A stretch of DNA of 64,000 nucleotides from positions 28,952,350 to 29,016,349 of the forward strand of contig CM055608.1 in the NCBI GenBank assembly GCA_029379385.1, given 5' to 3'. The DNA is from Quillaja saponaria (lineage: Eukaryota > Streptophyta > Magnoliopsida > Fabales > Quillajaceae). This document shows positions 47,604 to 58,941 of this stretch, piece after piece. The translations under genes were made by a program, and so were the position numbers. The notes under the pieces were generated by a model that was not told where the DNA came from, did no database searches, and was given only the letters and a program-made list of their open reading frames with translations. Each line of letters starts with the position of its first letter. Within the stretch, counting starts at the first letter, position 1.

Positions 47604-47825
47604 TTAACTATTACCTTTTAAAATCGTTTTGTCATTAATTGAACTTGAAATCTTATATATTTTAGTGATACATAGTGTAATTTGAGCTAATAATTGATTG
47701 ATAAGTTAATATAATATATTATTTTAGAAAAACAAATTTTTATGTTGTTGAAGTTTCATAAATGACATAATCTTACTGACTGTCTATGATTTTTGTTTGG
47801 GCAGAGGTGACATAAATATTTTTAA

Positions 47826-48008
47826 GGATTTTTTAAACAAGTATCTAAAAGACACTATTAAGCTACAATAAATATAATTATTAAAAATTAAAATTTTCTA
47901 CAAGTAATAATTTATGTAATAAATAGCATTAAAATAATAATCAACTATCGTAATAAATATTACAAACTTTTTGTTTATAGAAGCTTAACAGCACCCATTA
48001 GATCAATC
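47826..48008. mobile_element. MULE-type MITE, copy 6
   Basis: The 183-bp element runs from ggattttttaaacaagtatc to ttaacagcacccattagatc then aatc, with inverted family termini. The internal 'tttctacaagtaataattta' matches the reverse complement of copy 5 internal sequence, so it lies in opposite orientation. Flanking T-rich sequence hides the target duplication. Confidence 0.65.
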
Positions 48009-49243
48009 TTTTTTAATTAATGTGTTATTCTCAAACAAATTAAAATCAATCAAAGCAATTTAGTTGTTGACACAATGATCAAGAATGTGTGTTCATTTCA
48101 TTGACTTTTTAAGTTTGAATATCATAAAAATGCAATGAGTAAAATACATATAAATTTCTAATTTCAACATTGGATACGTCTTTAACTATACTGAAAATAT
48201 GATTAATTGAAGGACATGAAAGTAAAATTCACATAAATTTTTTATTCGAATGAAATATCTTTGATTTGACTGAAAATATGATTAATCAAAATACTTATAT
48301 ATTAATTTAAATATACCTACCACTAAATTAAAAAAATAAACACAATCTATAATATCCATAATATTCCTGAAATTACATCATAACAGCTTCTTCTCCTTTT
48401 GTTTCCAATTCTTTCTCTTCGTTTCTTTTTATCATTAGGAATTTACAAAGCCTTTGCCGTAATAGAGACTAGAGAGTAAAGAATTGTGCTTGATACAACT
48501 ACCAAGCTAAATAGTCTCCAGTCTGACTGAGTCCCCTACTCCCCTAGGAGAATGGAAACCCCACTCACTTTGGAATTGAAAAAACAAACCAAAAACGTAG
48601 TATATTACTAAAGCAAAACGATGCACTTTTGTCTTGCTCAGTACCCACCAAAAAAACATTCTGTCAATCTACTATCCTTTACTTTTGATTGAAGAATAAT
48701 TCCTCTATTAGTGCTTTTGTTTCTTTATCACAATCTTTCACAGGAGGAAGCAAAACAGAGTACAATTTCACAAGGCACATGGTTCATTTAACACTTTAGC
48801 TCTTTAATGGGATAATAAAGCTACCAAAAGCAAAGAAGATGCCCTCGGGATCCGGTGAAACAGTTTAGAGCTGTTTGGAGTTGTGGCCATGATTGTCACC
48901 TATTAACATCAAAATCTTTACTGAATTTGTGTACATCTAACAGTTATTTTTTTCATTCTATACCATTATCTCCAGACATTGGACAAAATTTCATTCACAT
49001 TGCTAATAACATAAACATAAAGCTGCTGATAGTGTTTATAATCTTGTATTTAGTTTAACAGTAACCAAATATTGAGGAATTGAGATTTAAAAAATATAGA
49101 AGCCTTCAACAAAAATTTCTGAGAAAGCAATCAAGGCATTGTATAGAAAGTAAGAAAATGAAGAAGATAGCTCTTCAATAAAATCATTATTGAATCCTAT
49201 TCACTCTTTCAGAGCCATTGTCTACAAAAATAAAATAATTGAG
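48009..49243. other. Intergenic DNA and 3' flank of SRP9
   Basis: No gene recognised. The right part should include the 3' untranslated region of the minus-strand SRP9 gene. Confidence 0.5.
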
Positions 49244-52116
49244 CTATTGCTTCCTTCCTCTTCCTTTCTTGGTTGGCTGTGTGTCCATTTGTTCTTTCCC
49301 AGTACCATCTGAAATATCCGCTACAAAACAAAGGGAGGAAAAGGACAATAAAGTAATGAGAAATCATTACATTTTGTTATCATCAGCAATACAAGGGAGT
49401 TCTGATTTTATGCGTATACCCATGACTTCAAATATTTCTAAAATCCACCTGAAAACAATATCTTTTTAACAAGTTTGTGCAGTTGACAAATGCGAGTATG
49501 AAAATGTAATAAACTTAGTTCCAAATATTGTTTAAATTGCATCATGATTTAAGAGAAGAGGGAGACAAATACCATCAGGTCCCCGAGACATCAAAGTGAA
49601 GAATATACTGTTTAGCTTTTCCATCTTCCTAGCCTCTTGTGCCTGGTCTGTCTTATATTTGAGACACTGGTCAAAAGCAAAATAACCCTTCATTTAGGAA
49701 TATGAATAAATGAGACTGATATGCAGGAGAATATCTCAACAACATGCAACATGCATCATGCATAGAAGAAACTTTAAGGCACCGATATCTAACAGTCAGC
49801 CAGTCTCTGAAGTTATTGCAGAGGTGAAAGGAATACGCTTAGGCTATGTCATTGCGTCCTTTTTTTCTGCTCCAATTAGGCTTTGGCGAAATGGTGAGTG
49901 AGAGAGAAGTAAGACAAAATACGCCTACCCAACCTAAAAGGTTGAAGCTATGTATGTAGTTGTCACTATTGTCTACGACAAAATCTGCTAGAAGTAATAT
50001 TCCCTATGTTTAATTGCTTAATAGAATGTGGAGTCACCCTAAACTTCATCTACAAAATGAGTCAAATCGTCCACCAAAAACAATAATTGCCATTGTTTTA
50101 CGGTTAAGTAGAATAACCAGTTCCAATCACTCCCAGATTGGTAAAAGGAATGTCCTCTGCCACCTCAACAGCAAAGAAACCAACCACAATAACCAATAAT
50201 GGCCAAATTCCCATCTCTCATCACTCCCTAACCCTAGCAAAGCTAAATAATTTCCTCACAGCAGCATCATTCTCAACATAAGGCATAAAACATCAAACTA
50301 TTTTAGGCGATAGGTCAAATAAAATATGCATAAACTAAGAATTCCTTGTCAAGTTTTTTTCATCATCCTACAAAACACACGAAGGCCTAGCAAGAGGGGT
50401 AAATTTATATAATAAATATGTATAGTATCATGTACATCATAGCTATTCTTCACTACCTAAAAATTCGAAATCCTGCTAATAACTTTCAGCATTTCAGAAA
50501 CATTGAATATGAAGGTACCAATACATGGCATATTAGAGTCAACAAAGCCATCTTTGGTAGTTAAGGAAAAAAAAAATATATATCTTTCAAGTTCAGATAA
50601 AGAACCACTGAATGTATGTCATAACTCATAAGTCTTAATACTGATTCATCTAATACACAAGCCTATAAATTGATATTCAAAACCAAGGAAATTATCTCTT
50701 GATTTACCCCACTTTGAGTGTTGGGTGCAAAAAAGAGATGCTAAGGGAAAGCAACACCCATGGGATACTTGTGTAAAAGGTTTAGTAATTCTTTTAGGGC
50801 CCAAACAACCCTCAAGAGAAATAACGTTTAGTAAGTATGAAAGTGAAACTCTTTTAAAGCAAATGGGTTCAGAAGTTACCAACAACAGATTCCTGACTTC
50901 ACCCTCGAGTATTGCATGCTATTAGTTACCAGCAGTTATTATAGTTAGTTTTAAAATATCTGTGTCCCATGGAAACAACTTCTTCCTTAATCCATCCTAG
51001 ATAAGGGTATTCCCTTAGTGGACCAACTGGAATACTCCAAAAAGGATAACTTTCCTACAATTTGCACCACAACTTTTGTAAGTTATTCCAAAATCAACAC
51101 CCATGAGTAGACAGGGACAGTATAAATCAGCAGTAAGTTCTCAGTCCCTTAATAGTTTTGATTCAATAGATATCAATCATATGTTTTTCCCTTGGTGTAG
51201 AGTATCTTGCAATGAAAAGAAAAATGCAATATACACAAGGTATGAGAGGGCACTGTCTTGAGAAATACTTATAGCTACCCAACCACCCACCACACAAAAG
51301 AAAATTGTAAAGAATCAGGTAGAAAATATTACAGCAATTTTTATACCATTGGTGATTAAGACAATCAGCAGTTATTTGGTAGGTTAACTGTTCTCTTAAA
51401 AAGCGGTAAAGGATCTATCTGAATAGGTAATACTATGGAGGGCTTTCAAAAATTGAGATTGGTCATCCAATTCTGAAATTTTAAGTAGTTAGAATTAAAA
51501 TTCAACATAATTGGAATTCCATATCTCAAATATCAAACACAATATGCAGTTCCATTCAAAAGAAAAGCATCCAACATAGGAAACATAAATATCTAAAAAG
51601 TACCTCCCGGTTATCGGTGACCTTGAGTACCAATTTACCATCACAATGCCTGTACTTCATGACATAACGTGTCTGGATCCCCAGTTCAATCAACAATTTT
51701 TAATAGCAAACGTCAATATAATGGCAAAGAAAGGATTAACTGTTTGAATTATAAATAGAAATAAATTAAAAGAACAAAGTCTGGTTCCCAAGAAAAAGAC
51801 AATACAGTTGAAGACTAGCAATTTAACCCTAGGCATCAGATTGGTTCCAACGAATAAAACAAGAGTTCAAGCCGACTCCACTATGCCATCACATTTAGTC
51901 AATAGGGTTTCTAATCCTTTTTGAAACAAAAAAAGGAACATGAAACCATAATTCTGCTTTCTTTTTTCTTGGAAACCAAACAGAATTGAAGGTAAACTGA
52001 ATTGCAAAAGAAACACATACAAGAAAGTAGAAGAAAATACTTACAGACTCGGGGTCAGCACGGAACAACTGTACAGATCGATCCACGAACTCGTCCCACG
52101 AAGTTATGTAAACCAT
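49244..52116 (-). CDS. SRP9: Signal recognition particle 9 kDa protein (SRP9)
   Basis: Exons 52116-52045, 51672-51604, 49666-49573 and 49320-49244 join in phase to 103 residues. SRP9 forms a heterodimer with SRP14 on the Alu domain of SRP RNA and pauses translation elongation during ER targeting. Recognisable segments are MVYITSWDEFVDRSVQLFRA, YRHCDGKLVLKVTDNRECLK and FFTLMSRGPDAD. A Lys/Arg-rich end (TKKGRGRKQ) completes a protein of normal plant SRP9 length. Intron 2 is 1,937 bp, and all introns are GT-AG. No defect was seen. Confidence 0.95.
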
Positions 52117-52258
52117 TGCGCCGGAAACGGAACTGGTTGAATTTCAGCAACCGTCGGAACTGAAGGTCGTCGTCAGAGCTTCCAGCCGCAATACGCAGGA
52201 GGAGCCAGAATGGTTTTTTGTATTGTTTTTCTGTGGTTGAGATATTGGGCTTTGAGCC

Positions 52259-52265
52259 ATATATA
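52259..52265 (-). promoter_or_regulatory. Probable TATA box of SRP9
   Basis: On the minus strand the sequence is gctatatatggc, about 145 bp upstream of the SRP9 start codon. Confidence 0.55.
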
Positions 52266-52504
52266 GCTTAAAGGTCACCGTGATAGCCCACCAAACCACC
52301 ACAGGTCCACAATTAAGAATAGTAGCAAAAAGCAAAAATTTGAGCCCGTTTAAGTCACCGACAATGATAGTCGTATTCCCGCATTTCTTTGTGCAGTACT
52401 GTGGCATTGAGCAGGCGTGGAATGCAACAAGTAGTTGCAGTAGCAGAAGAAAAGCGGAAATGGGTTTCCCAGACCATCCTTAAATTTGCAATTTTTTGTG
52501 GTTG

Positions 52505-52699
52505 ATGAAGAAGAAGAAGCTGAAGTGGTGGGTGGGGAGACGTAGAAGCATGCGGCTTTTCATCTTGCGACAACAATTGTCACTTCTGTTGCTTATACTC
52601 GTTTTCCCTTTTCTCTTGCATCTCTTGGTTGTGCTCTGTGTCTGTACTTTCGCTTTTCTATTTGCACCCTTCTCGTTATTTTTTCAGATTACATTATGA
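52505..52699 (+). CDS. Possible small membrane protein, divergent from SRP9
   Basis: An ATG at 52505 opens 64 codons: a basic head (MKKKKLKWWVGRRRS) followed by a long leucine/phenylalanine-rich hydrophobic stretch (about residues 25-60). The layout resembles a single-pass small membrane protein, and it lies about 390 bp from SRP9 in divergent orientation. No family was recognised and chance is possible, because T-rich DNA readily gives Leu/Phe-rich frames. Confidence 0.2.
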   Translation: MKKKKLKWWVGRRRSMRLFILRQQLSLLLLILVFPFLLHLLVVLCVCTFAFLFAPFSLFFQITL

Positions 52700-53307
52700 T
52701 TTGGTTGCGAGAAAACTGGGAGAATAGAAATTGGGATTTACAACCCAAACAAACTGAATTTGGTAATCGGGGGCAAGAAAAAGATGACAATTTTGCTGCC
52801 CATAATCCACCCTTACATCTTTATTGGCACATTGAATTTCTTTCGATATTTTTAGGATAGTAAAACTTATTCTAATTATGTGTGAGTTTGTTTGTTTAGA
52901 AAAGAAGGCATTCCTTTTATTCCTCTTGTTAAGCTCAATTTTTCAGCAATTTCTAATTGTGTGTGAGTGCAACATGGCCACTTGGTATTCTAGTATTCTG
53001 ATTGCATCTTTATTTGAAATGGAATGGTGATAAGCACGTTACTTATAGACATCTAGCAGGCGGTCTCGTTGGTTGGAATTATATTTTGATTTTGGTTAGC
53101 ATAAGAGAAGGTTCGATGCAACATCTAGGAGTATAGCTTTGTGTTGTGTCTCCCTACTGTTATTATTATATCGCTACTTTTACTTCAGATTCCATTGAAC
53201 AAATAAAAAGACTGAAGTGCAGAACAATATAATGCAGAACACTTGAGTTGATATTCGCGTTTACTTATTCATCTTACCTTGGAAAAAAAACTAGCCTATC
53301 AATAACT

Positions 53308-53703
53308 TCAGATATCAGTAAATAATGGTGTTCGTAGCTGTAGACGAAATTCCACATGCATCCTAATATTATCAATACTGGAAAGTTTGTATTCTGATTT
53401 TCTTGAAGCATTGTTGGTTATGAGGCTCCAACTAATATAGCACCAAAATGCAGAATGATTTGATACATTTGCAGTTAAACTAAAAGATGAAATTTTTACA
53501 GTCACTTTGGTGAAATTTGAAGTCAAACTTATAATGCTATCGACGCACTGCTTGTGTACTGTGATTTTGTTCGTATCCTTGGCTCTAATATTTTTCTGTT
53601 GATTATTGAAGGATTCTGGGGTTACTGGTCTATTCCGTTTCTTCAGCAGGTGGCTTCTCTGGGCAATAACATTGACATTCACATTGTCACAGGAAGCAGC
53701 CAT
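53308..53703 (-). CDS. Orphan 131-codon open frame
   Basis: An ATG in good context (ttaATGGct) opens MAASCDNVNVNVIAQRSHLL … and runs to 53308. The first ~35 residues are polar and basic with normal composition; the remainder looks less protein-like. It could be the first exon of an unrecognised or decayed gene. No family assignment. Confidence 0.22.
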   Translation of the reverse strand: MAASCDNVNVNVIAQRSHLLKKRNRPVTPESFNNQQKNIRAKDTNKITVHKQCVDSIISLTSNFTKVTVKISSFSLTANVSNHSAFWCYISWSLITNNASRKSEYKLSSIDNIRMHVEFRLQLRTPLFTDI

Positions 53704-54349
53704 TAAGGTTGGTTCTGGCCATGATGTTGTAATGATAGAACAATTACGATATCTAATTCCATCCTTCTTCTTGTCCCACTTCCTGTAATGTCTTTCCTCT
53801 TCTCTTATTTTCCTTTTTGCTTTTGGGATTCAGAGGATATCATTTATCACTGTTGTATCCCATCTTTGCGCCGGTACTTTACAAGCACTATCACAATGAT
53901 GGCACGTTAACCTTACAGTTTTTCATTTTTTTTCTTAGGAGTCTATAAACTTCTTCTATCCCAGCTTCCTGATATCCTGCTGAGACGTGTCAATGCATTC
54001 ACTCTCAGCACAATTGAGGTGATAAAATGATAGGTTTTTGATTCAACTTCTCATAGGAAAAAGATTGACAGAACAGTAAAGGGAAGCTCTACTTCTAAGG
54101 TCTTCAAAGGTTTTGATGCTCTTGGGGATGTTTCCTTTTCTATGATAATTTATGTTTTTATCAATTCTCATTGTATTCCATTGTGTACTATTTTATTCTG
54201 CTGATGTTGAATTTCTAAAACTTTTTAGCTGTTGTCTTCTAGTTGATGAATTAAATGGAAAACTAGTTTCACATTTGCTACTCTTAATGTTAAAAAAAAT
54301 ATAAATATTCCATTAAGAACCCAGTTTCTTGCCAGATTACCGTGAGAGA

Positions 54350-55230
54350 ACCTGCAAGGAAGAATATGTAGAAGAGTGTATCAGCACCATGGTAGTTTCC
54401 TAATTGGTTTATTCGGTGGACAATTCAGGTGGACAAGGAAAACTAATTAGATTATCATGATGTTTCTTAAATATATTTACCTTTGTGGATAAGCAATGTC
54501 CAATTAGGTTGTGATTGAGTTTTCTTCGAGGAATGTTTACTTGGGGGACAAGTCCTATGTAAGATAAATATGTAGGCTAAAGTATGAGAATGAGTGCTAA
54601 CATTCTAAGACCCCTTCTGGGGTTGGAGTTCCATGAGAGATTGGTGGAGATAAAGGGAGAGTGGTGAGAACACCGTGTGTAGGGTTTTACTCTTTGTAAT
54701 CTTTCTTGGAATAGTAAAGTTTCTCTTCTCATCTGTGGATGTAGGTAAGAGACCGAACCACGTTATATTGTGTATTGATGTTTTCTTTCTATTCCCTCCT
54801 ACTTATATTTTGTGTGGATGTCATATACTTCAATGAAGGTTGATGGGGGATTTTGTATATTTCCTAACACTGACTTGGCGATTGGCCTTAAAAGCCTACC
54901 ATCACAGATCTTCAAGACACCATCCAAGGTGCCAATGAGAATGTCCAGTCATTTGTGAGTAGGTTCAGAGAACTCCTAGTGAAAACCGAGGGGATCCTTG
55001 GCTTTCAGATCAGAAGTCCTGATCAACTTTGGTTCTTTCTTACAAGACTATATATATATTACTATCAATGTCAACCTGCACAGATGGATCTTGTTGCTCT
55101 TATAGCTGCAGCCATGCATCTTTTGTGGGACTTTGTGTCTATCTGTCGGGATATTGCCTATTGGATTCACTCCACTGGACATTGTCTTCACCTGGTTTAG
55201 CATATCTCAGGGCTGGAAGTATGCCCCAGG
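54350..55230 (+). mobile_element. Copia-like LTR retrotransposon remnant (LTR plus gag fragment)
   Basis: 54.38-54.87 kb looks like a plant Copia LTR. It has gggttttactctttgtaatc followed by a 'tctgtggatgtaggtaagag-accgaaccacgtta' segment and ends tttcctaaca. It continues into a short frame (ITDLQDTIQGANENVQSFVS … RFRELLVKTEG) resembling a gag N-terminal region. No pol domains, second LTR or intact primer-binding site was found, so it is truncated and inactive. Confidence 0.5.
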
Positions 55231-56308
55231 CACTAAATTAGACCTTTTGATGCACTTCTGAATTTCGTAATAGCTACTTGGTTCATAATCGTTGTTGTAA
55301 GTTGCATAGGTGCTGACAGATTTATAGTGGAAGATGTCAAGAATTATGAGTTCTTCCATGGTACATAAGGGGTTTGGTGTTTCCCATATATTCCAAGAAG
55401 GTTTTTTGCTGATAACAGAGCTGATCATAATTCTTATATACAAAGATGATTAGTCATACAAGAGAATAATTGATTTGATACACCCAGAATGCATTTCCAT
55501 GCTGTAAATTCTGATATCAGTTTGACTTTCAAAATTAACATGACGTAATGCATGTCTGATCATTGTTAATGATGTAAGAGGATGAAAATAATTTCACAAA
55601 TTTCATATGTGATTTCTAATTTTGCTCAAATATTATCTTCTGCTCCTTTGTTGTAATCTTGGGATGTGCGAATTCTATCATAATCTGTCAATTTACTAGT
55701 TAGATCTCATGACCATGGAAGCATTAAGAGAACCCATGATCTGGGTAGTACTGAAGTCCGAATTCATGACTCATGATATTCATAATATTCAATGACTTTT
55801 CCTTCCTTGTACAAGTATAACAAATTTTCCTTGAATAAAAAATTTATCATACACTGGATTAAATCTAAAATCCTTTTTATAAATGACATTTTAACAAGTT
55901 CCTAGTTCCTACACATATTTTTAGACATTATTAATGGTTGTAATTCCCCCCGCAATTATTCAAGCAGGTCTTTTGGATTGTTCTATTAAAATCCTTGTAC
56001 ATTATTAATGTGTTATTTTTATAAAATTAAAAAAGAAAGAAGAAAAATCTCTGATTATACTCCTATAATCAATAAGTTTTATTTTATTTTTTAAATATCA
56101 ACTATCAAAATTGAGGAAAAAAAAAAAGCCTGGTTGTCACTTGTCGTTCATAAGAAAGGTAGGTAACTCACCTCACACCAAACCAATAAGAAGGCCTGTG
56201 CGACAATGGATTTCTGTCAGTTCCCAGAAACGACATTGTTTTTTTTGGCGTGTCACAAGCCAACTCATATTTTCCAGTCTTCGATACACTACTACAGGCT
56301 ATAGCTAC
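55231..56308. other. Intergenic DNA and promoter region of the PRA1 gene
   Basis: No gene recognised. The last ~150 bp upstream of the CT repeat should hold the PRA1 promoter; no clear TATA box was found. Confidence 0.4.
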
Positions 56309-56329
56309 TCTCTCTCTCTCTCTCTCTCT
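56309..56329. repeat. (CT)n microsatellite in the PRA1 leader
   Basis: About ten CT units, 85 bp before the PRA1 start codon. CT-rich tracts are common in plant 5' untranslated regions. Confidence 0.8.
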
Positions 56330-56413
56330 GTGTCAAGTTAGGGATTTGAATAATTTGGTTTCTTCCTTTCTCTCTTCTGGGGTTTAAGCTTCAAGTTAGG
56401 ATTTTTATCTCCA

Positions 56414-57013
56414 ATGTCTCCTTCATCACCACCCCATTACGATTCTTTCCCTTCCACCTCCATACCCGATAGTCCATACTTTCTCTCCCGCGCCAGAGCC
56501 AACAATCAATCCATTTTCGCTACCGTCCGCCCATGGCAGGAGGTCTTTTCCCTTCGATCTTTCACTCTTCCATACACCTTGGGCGAAGCAACTGTACGCA
56601 TCAAGAAGAACCTCAGTTACTTTCGTGTCAACTATGCTATTATTGTGCTGTTAATCATATTCCTTAGCCTTCTATGGTACCCTGTCTCCATGATAATCTT
56701 CTTGATCGTGTTCGTTGCGTGGTTCTTTCTTTATTTCAATCGGAATGAGCCACTGGTAGTGTTCAGTCGTACAATTGATGACCGGGTTATTCTGGGTGTA
56801 CTTGGGATTGTGACCATTGTGGCTTTGGTGCTCACCAGTGTGTGGTTGAATGTTTTGGTTTCCATTTTGATTGGAATTGTTGTTGTTGGGCTGCATGGGG
56901 CTTTTAGGAATACTGAGGATTTGTATGTCGATGAGCAAGAGGTGGCCGATGGAGGATTGCTTTCAGTTGTAGGTAGTCCCACTCCCATGCGTACTGGGTA
57001 TAGCCGAGGTTAG
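56414..57013 (+). CDS. PRA1 family protein (prenylated Rab acceptor)
   Basis: The intronless 199-residue frame has the standard PRA1 layout. A cytosolic N-terminus carries [20 protein letters not shown] (conserved RPW at 39-41), followed by [21 protein letters not shown] first hydrophobic pair (~73-108) has LLWYPVSMI, and a second pair (~124-160) leads to [21 protein letters not shown]1 proteins sit in ER, Golgi or endosomal membranes and assist Rab GTPase delivery in vesicle transport. The GAFRNTEDL motif and long tail suggest a clade near PRA1.D/E/F, which I cannot settle by eye. No defect was seen. Confidence 0.93.
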   Translation: MSPSSPPHYDSFPSTSIPDSPYFLSRARANNQSIFATVRPWQEVFSLRSFTLPYTLGEATVRIKKNLSYFRVNYAIIVLLIIFLSLLWYPVSMIIFLIVFVAWFFLYFNRNEPLVVFSRTIDDRVILGVLGIVTIVALVLTSVWLNVLVSILIGIVVVGLHGAFRNTEDLYVDEQEVADGGLLSVVGSPTPMRTGYSRG

Positions 57014-58941
57014 CTGATTTTTTGCTGAATTGGGGAATTGCATGGTGATTCTAGGTTTGTTACTTCTTTTCTTTTCCGGATATGTTTGTAAATTGCATAC
57101 CAATACCTGGCTTGCTGACTGAGGAATCTTAATTTCTTTGATTCTTGGATAACATTGGAGAAGGCAATTGGCTGTATATGCATTGCTATTCAATGTGTCA
57201 CCTAGTAGGTTAGTATGATGTTTGTATTTTCACAGGTCCGACTCTAAGTATGTATTTGTGCCATTCATAAATGTTAAAAGGATTTCTCGTTCCTTCTATG
57301 CTGTTCTCCTTTCCCCTTTACGAATAGTTACTTTGCTTGTTGGTGAAAGTTTTCCATTGTTTCTTGTGCTACTTGTTGTTATTTTCCAGATACGTGTAGA
57401 TATGTTTTCTTGTGCAAAAAAAATGTTAGGTGGGAGTGTTGAAGTTCAGCATCCCTGCCCATGAATTTGGAATGGAATTTTTGAAGTATGAGTCTGTGTC
57501 ACGTTGGCATGTTGCCCATGTCTTTGGAGGGAAATCATTTCTATTTTTCATTTTCACTAGAGTTGCCTAGCTAGAAATATTTTTGCTTATGAGACCTGCA
57601 TTGAAGATGAGTGTCTTTTTCTACCTCCCATGTGAGTGAATGTCTTGGGATAGTGAGAAACTGATTGAAGGACAAAAAACGAAAGATAAAGAGGAGGAAT
57701 GATTACTGCCACTGACCGCGGAAAGCTAATGCTTTTTATCGATGTCCCTTTTGATGGAGACCTTAGTAGCTTACAACTAGTAAGACCCCAACCTCCCAAA
57801 AAGATCAGAACAAAGGAGATACTTCTAGTTTCCTTATGGGCATCCTCTTACTCTTACAGAATGCAGGCCATGCCTTGCATTTTGTTTCAATTGGCCGTGG
57901 TGCATGGAAAACCTGATAGATGCATGGTTATGAAGTTGTTAGGGAAGGGTTTGCGTGTAAGTTTCTTAGTCATTAAGTGGAAAGATTTCTGTAATTCTTA
58001 GTCTGACTGATACATAATAAAAAACAGGATTAATGCCTACTGATAAAAGTTCATGTTCTTCACAAGCTCGCCTTCACTGTCTGGAAGTGTTGCTTTTTAT
58101 AGTCCCTGTTTCCATAAACATGCTCTGCAAGGAAAGATTAGACAATAAAAGAAGAGGAATAAGGAAAAATAATTGATTTCACCAAACTATTTGTAACTGG
58201 ATTACAGGACCGTGGTTATTTTGATGCAACTACAGTTAGTAAAACTAAAGTATCGTATAAATGTTGGTCTATATATGTATGTATATACTCATTAGCCCAT
58301 TGACTGGAAGGTTAACTACAATTTCAAAAGCAGAATTTACAAGTTTTGATATGCTGTATAATCCTCTGTTCATTACCATGGTGCACATACTGGGTTGTTT
58401 ATGTTATTTCATGGAGTTAAGAACGCAAGATAGGGATCATTTCTCGCGCTGGGTTGTTTACTGTTATTCCATAGCGTTAAGAACGTAAGATTGATAAATT
58501 CAATTCCACATATGGAGAATTAAATTTACCTTTTGCTGGAATGCATGGGGAAAAGTATTAGACTTTGTAATTAATGCTATCAAAGGAAGCTAACCTAAAT
58601 AAATTAAACTAGTAGAGAAACTGTGTACAATTGTAACAAGATAATCTAAGGCACACTTTAAAAATCAGATTTGACGCGATCATTACAATGCTCAACTAGG
58701 ACACAACATGATGCACCCGGGCATGGGGCATTCTAACAAGAGAATGGCTTTCTAACATGGTCCATCCGTCCAGGCTGTTTCGGGCAGCAAAGTGTCAAGC
58801 AAAAGTTGGATAACCATGTCATCTGAAAGCATATCCAGATATGCATGCATACAGATGCCAAAATGACTATATTGCCATGTAGATTTGAAGGTTCGTATAG
58901 ATTATTGAAGGCGTGGTTGGAGGCACAAGGGGCGAAATGAG
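57014..58941. other. Region between convergent PRA1 and DRIP genes
   Basis: Contains both 3' flanks. A plus-strand 100-codon frame at 57699-58001 has no recognisable domain. Two ~45-bp direct repeats (58390-58434 and 58449-58493) share gggttgttta and 'gttaagaacgYaagat'. No RNA gene or mobile element was recognised. Confidence 0.4.

Noticed and set aside
57699..58001. 100-codon plus-strand frame downstream of PRA1
   Set aside because: Composition is ordinary, but I see no family, promoter or exon structure. It lies in the convergent 3' region.
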